A stretch of DNA of 43,578 bases from the NCBI RefSeq assembly GCF_020092905.1, contig NZ_JAGSGB010000002.1, positions 1,290,001 to 1,333,578 of the forward strand, written 5' to 3'. Positions within the stretch are counted from its first letter, which is position 1. Each line of letters opens with the position of its first letter. Below the pieces are notes generated by a model. That model did not search any database, had not been told where the DNA came from, and saw only the letters and a list, made by a program, of their open reading frames with translations. Of the stretch, positions 41,910 to 43,578 are shown piece after piece. The translations under genes were made by a program, and so were the position numbers. Origin of the DNA: Pacificimonas aurantium (GTDB lineage: Bacteria > Pseudomonadota > Alphaproteobacteria > Sphingomonadales > Sphingomonadaceae).

Positions 41910-42530
41910 ATGATCGAATGGGACGTGCGGCCGGGCCTGACGCCATATCCCGCCGCGCTTGCGGACATGGAGGCCCGCGCTGCGGCCATTACCGCAGGTG
42001 AGGCAGGCGAACGCCTGCTCTTCCTGGAACATCCGCCGCTGTACACGGCGGGGACCAGCGCGCGGGCACAGGACCTCCTCGCGCCGGACCGGTTCCCCGT
42101 CTTTTCAGCCGGACGGGGCGGCGAATATACCTATCACGGCCCTGGTCAGCGGATCGTCTATCCCTCCCTCGACCTGCGCGAACGAGGCCGCGACGTTCGC
42201 CGCTATGTGCAGACCCTCGAACAGTGGATCATCGATGCGCTCGGCCGCGTCGGCATAGTCGGCGAGCTTCGCGATGGCCGCGTTGGCGTCTGGGTCGACC
42301 GGAACGGCACCGATGCGAAGGTGGCGGCCATCGGGGTCCGGATCCGGCGCTGGGTGACGCTGCACGGATTGTCCGTGAACGTGTCTCCGCAGCTCGACCA
42401 TTTCTCGGGTATCGTGCCATGCGGGCTGACCTACCCGGTCACCAGCCTTGCGGAACTGGGAGTTGCCGTCACCATGGCAGAGTTCGACGAACATCTGCGG
42501 GCTACCTGCCCGTGGGATACTCTCTATTGA
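41910..42530 (+). CDS. lipB: Octanoyl-ACP:protein transferase LipB
   Basis: Moves octanoate from acyl carrier protein to lipoyl domains, the first step of lipoic acid synthesis. The 206-residue protein has [16 protein letters not shown], the catalytic Lys in KVAAIGVRI, the HGLSVNV strand and the catalytic Cys in GIVPCGL. No lipA is nearby. Starts 17 bases after the epoxide hydrolase. Confidence 0.95.
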   Translation: MIEWDVRPGLTPYPAALADMEARAAAITAGEAGERLLFLEHPPLYTAGTSARAQDLLAPDRFPVFSAGRGGEYTYHGPGQRIVYPSLDLRERGRDVRRYVQTLEQWIIDALGRVGIVGELRDGRVGVWVDRNGTDAKVAAIGVRIRRWVTLHGLSVNVSPQLDHFSGIVPCGLTYPVTSLAELGVAVTMAEFDEHLRATCPWDTLY

Positions 42531-42587
42531 GGGCGCTTTGCAATCCAGCTAGGCCGTGACGGTGGCTGTTCGAACGATAGGGAAATT

Positions 42588-42908
42588 ATGACGCTTCGCG
42601 CGCTTTCGGCTTCTGCAATCCTCTTTGCCGGTTTGGCTCTTGGCGCCTGTGGCGGCGGCGATGACGAGGCGAACGACCCTGCCGGCAGCGGTGTAAACCG
42701 CGAGCTGGCGGAAGAAGGCATCGACTTCGACGCCTCCACGATGGACGCAATGTCGATCGACGTCGTCGCGGGCGGCGTACCCCCCAGCGACGATCCGGCG
42801 ACGGCCGACGCCAATATCGATATGCTTGGCCGCGGTACGAGCGAACAGACCGCCTCGACCGAAGCGGCTGCAGGCGGTGCCGACCCGGCATCGGATGCGG
42901 ACCAATAA
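42588..42908 (+). CDS. Small hypothetical lipoprotein
   Basis: A 106-residue protein with a lipoprotein signal (hydrophobic 6-18, lipobox LGAC, Cys21), then an acidic, low-complexity mature part rich in Asp, Ala, Gly and Ser. I recognise no domain. GGGAAAT lies just before the ATG. It probably shares a transcript with the SCP2 gene 23 bases downstream. Confidence 0.7.
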   Translation: MTLRALSASAILFAGLALGACGGGDDEANDPAGSGVNRELAEEGIDFDASTMDAMSIDVVAGGVPPSDDPATADANIDMLGRGTSEQTASTEAAAGGADPASDADQ

Positions 42909-42931
42909 CCTTAGGGAAGGAGAATTACCCA

Positions 42932-43234
42932 ATGGCGACCCTCGAAGAGATTACCGAACAGATGCGCAGCCGCGTGGGTGCGGATGCAGGTCTGAACAAG
43001 AGCGTGAAGTTCGACTTCACCGACGACGGCGTCGTCCGCATCGACGACACCCAGACGCCGGCGGTCGTGGACAATGAGGCTGCTGCCACCGACTGCACGG
43101 TGAAAGTCTCGAAGGAAGACTTCGAGAAGATCGCCAGCGGCGACATGAACGCGCAGATGGCATTCATGCAGGGCAAGCTGAAAGTCGAAGGCGACATGTC
43201 CGTTGCGATGCAGCTCGGCAAGGTACTCGGCTAA
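42932..43234 (+). CDS. SCP2 sterol-binding domain protein
   Basis: A 100-residue protein consisting of a single SCP2 fold, a pocket for lipids or acyl chains. Seen: VKFDFTDDGVVRI, CTVKVSKEDFEKIASGDMNA and MAFMQGKLKVEGDMSVAMQL, the family's C-terminal signature. AAGGAGAA lies before the ATG. Ligand unknown. Followed by a strong terminator. Confidence 0.93.
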   Translation: MATLEEITEQMRSRVGADAGLNKSVKFDFTDDGVVRIDDTQTPAVVDNEAAATDCTVKVSKEDFEKIASGDMNAQMAFMQGKLKVEGDMSVAMQLGKVLG

Positions 43235-43260
43235 CCGCATCCACTGCAAAGACTGCGAAA

Positions 43261-43295
43261 GGGCGCGGGAGCTTAGGGCTTCCGCGCCCTTTTTT
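43261..43295 (+). terminator. Terminator after the SCP2 gene
   Basis: A 12-pair stem (43261-43272 with 43278-43289, one G-T pair) followed by six T. Confidence 0.92.
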
Positions 43296-43485
43296 ATGTG
43301 CGTCCGTCGTCCCGATGTCGGCGGCTGACGAGGCTGCATATGGTTGCCGTCGCCGGACGACCACAGGCTTGCAAGGTGAGCCGGGCTAGCGACAGAACGC
43401 CCCCGCGCCTCTTTGTCGGCCCCACTGTTTGGCCGCTCCTGGGAAGCCGAACGCTTTCGCGTCGCAAGCATCGCGAGCAAAGAAA
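43296..43485. other. Non-coding gap
   Basis: About 190 bases between two terminators, one for each strand. I find no supported gene, tRNA, riboswitch or small-RNA signature. Open frames here look random. Confidence 0.5.
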
Positions 43486-43516
43486 AAGGCCGCCTCCCTT
43501 TTTGGGAAGCGGCCTT
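43486..43516 (-). terminator. Terminator for the minus-strand gene at the window end
   Basis: AAGGCCGC (43486-43493) pairs with GCGGCCTT (43509-43516), with an inner CCC/GGG pairing; on the minus strand it is followed by TTTCT. It lies 28 bases after the stop at 43545. Confidence 0.75.
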
Positions 43517-43544
43517 CTTCGATTTTGGTCCCGTTATGCGGGGA

Positions 43545-43578
43545 TCAGGAGCCGGCGCCGCCGACATTGATCTCCACA
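43545..43578 (-). CDS. C-terminal end of a minus-strand gene (partial)
   Basis: On the minus strand one frame reads VEINVGGAGS then TGA (43547-43545), followed by a terminator. This is likely the last ten residues of a gene that enters from the right edge. Too short to identify; the frame choice rests on the terminator position. Confidence 0.4.
   Translation of the reverse strand, partial: VEINVGGAGS

Noticed and set aside
43296-43485. Possible small RNA or riboswitch in the last gap
   Set aside because: Compared by eye with 6S, SRP RNA, RNase P, tmRNA and cobalamin riboswitch patterns; no match.
1-43578. CRISPR array, prophage, insertion sequence or defence island
   Set aside because: No regularly spaced repeats, no transposase, integrase, capsid, restriction or toxin-antitoxin genes seen; gene content is core-like throughout.

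Overview
This window looks like ordinary chromosome from a G+C-rich alphaproteobacterium. The reasons are the presence of MipZ, DivK, DUF4167, DUF3572, DUF482, a phasin, ClpS with ClpA, and promoters of the EcfG general-stress type (GGAAC-N17-CGTT). The gene neighbourhoods (panC/mipZ/J-domain/phosphohexomutase; divK/DUF3572; RidA/GDPD/DUF482) remind me most of Sphingomonadales; that placement is an inference from memory. I see no prophage, transposase, integrase, CRISPR array, toxin-antitoxin pair, rRNA or tRNA. Coding density is very high, with many 1-8 base overlaps.

Layout. 1-4.0 kb (minus): a translation operon hisS-prfA-prmC followed by a DUF4167 gene cut by the window edge. 4.2-8.1 kb: rpmG, divK (minus), then a plus-strand run DUF3572 / HAD phosphatase / RidA / glycerophosphodiesterase / DUF482 acetyltransferase. 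8.1-9.4 kb (minus): a small SEL1-like protein and panC. 9.5-12.1 kb: mipZ, a membrane J-domain protein and a phosphohexomutase, overlapping end to end. 12.2-14.2 kb: phasin, clpS and dps, each with its own upstream region. 14.2-18.7 kb: SDR, flavin monooxygenase and a two-subunit acyl-CoA dehydrogenase (PimC/PimD type). 18.8-22.6 kb: a secreted M20-family protein convergent with an M3 metallopeptidase lipoprotein. 22.7-27.5 kb: cytochrome c maturation ccmCDEFGHI. 27.5-31.4 kb: two divergent DUF465 genes, clpA, and two unrecognised small membrane-anchored acidic proteins. 31.5-36.9 kb: Bax-inhibitor-1 protein, a YbbA/YbbP-type ABC transporter divergent from a TesA-like esterase, and ThpR. 36.9-43.2 kb: LMW phosphatase, MFS transporter, GMC oxidoreductase, epoxide hydrolase, lipB, a small lipoprotein and an SCP2 protein. 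The last 340 bases hold two hairpin terminators and the end of a minus-strand gene.

How the parts work together. RF1 (prfA) is the substrate of PrmC encoded next to it. The ccm genes encode haem delivery and apocytochrome reduction; ccmAB are absent here. ClpS and ClpA are adaptor and unfoldase of the same protease but lie 14 kb apart. Two stress-type promoters, before dps and before the M3 peptidase, tie DNA/iron protection and peptide turnover to one regulon.

The items I find most worth a second look are: an M20-family exported protein whose metal-site residues appear substituted; the two EcfG promoters; a mirrored repeat pair bracketing the phasin promoter plus a basic N-terminal extension with an internal start; the uncharacterised acidic membrane pair behind clpA; a repeated element before clpA and one DUF465 gene; and prmC, which has no ATG/GTG/TTG where its N-terminus should begin.
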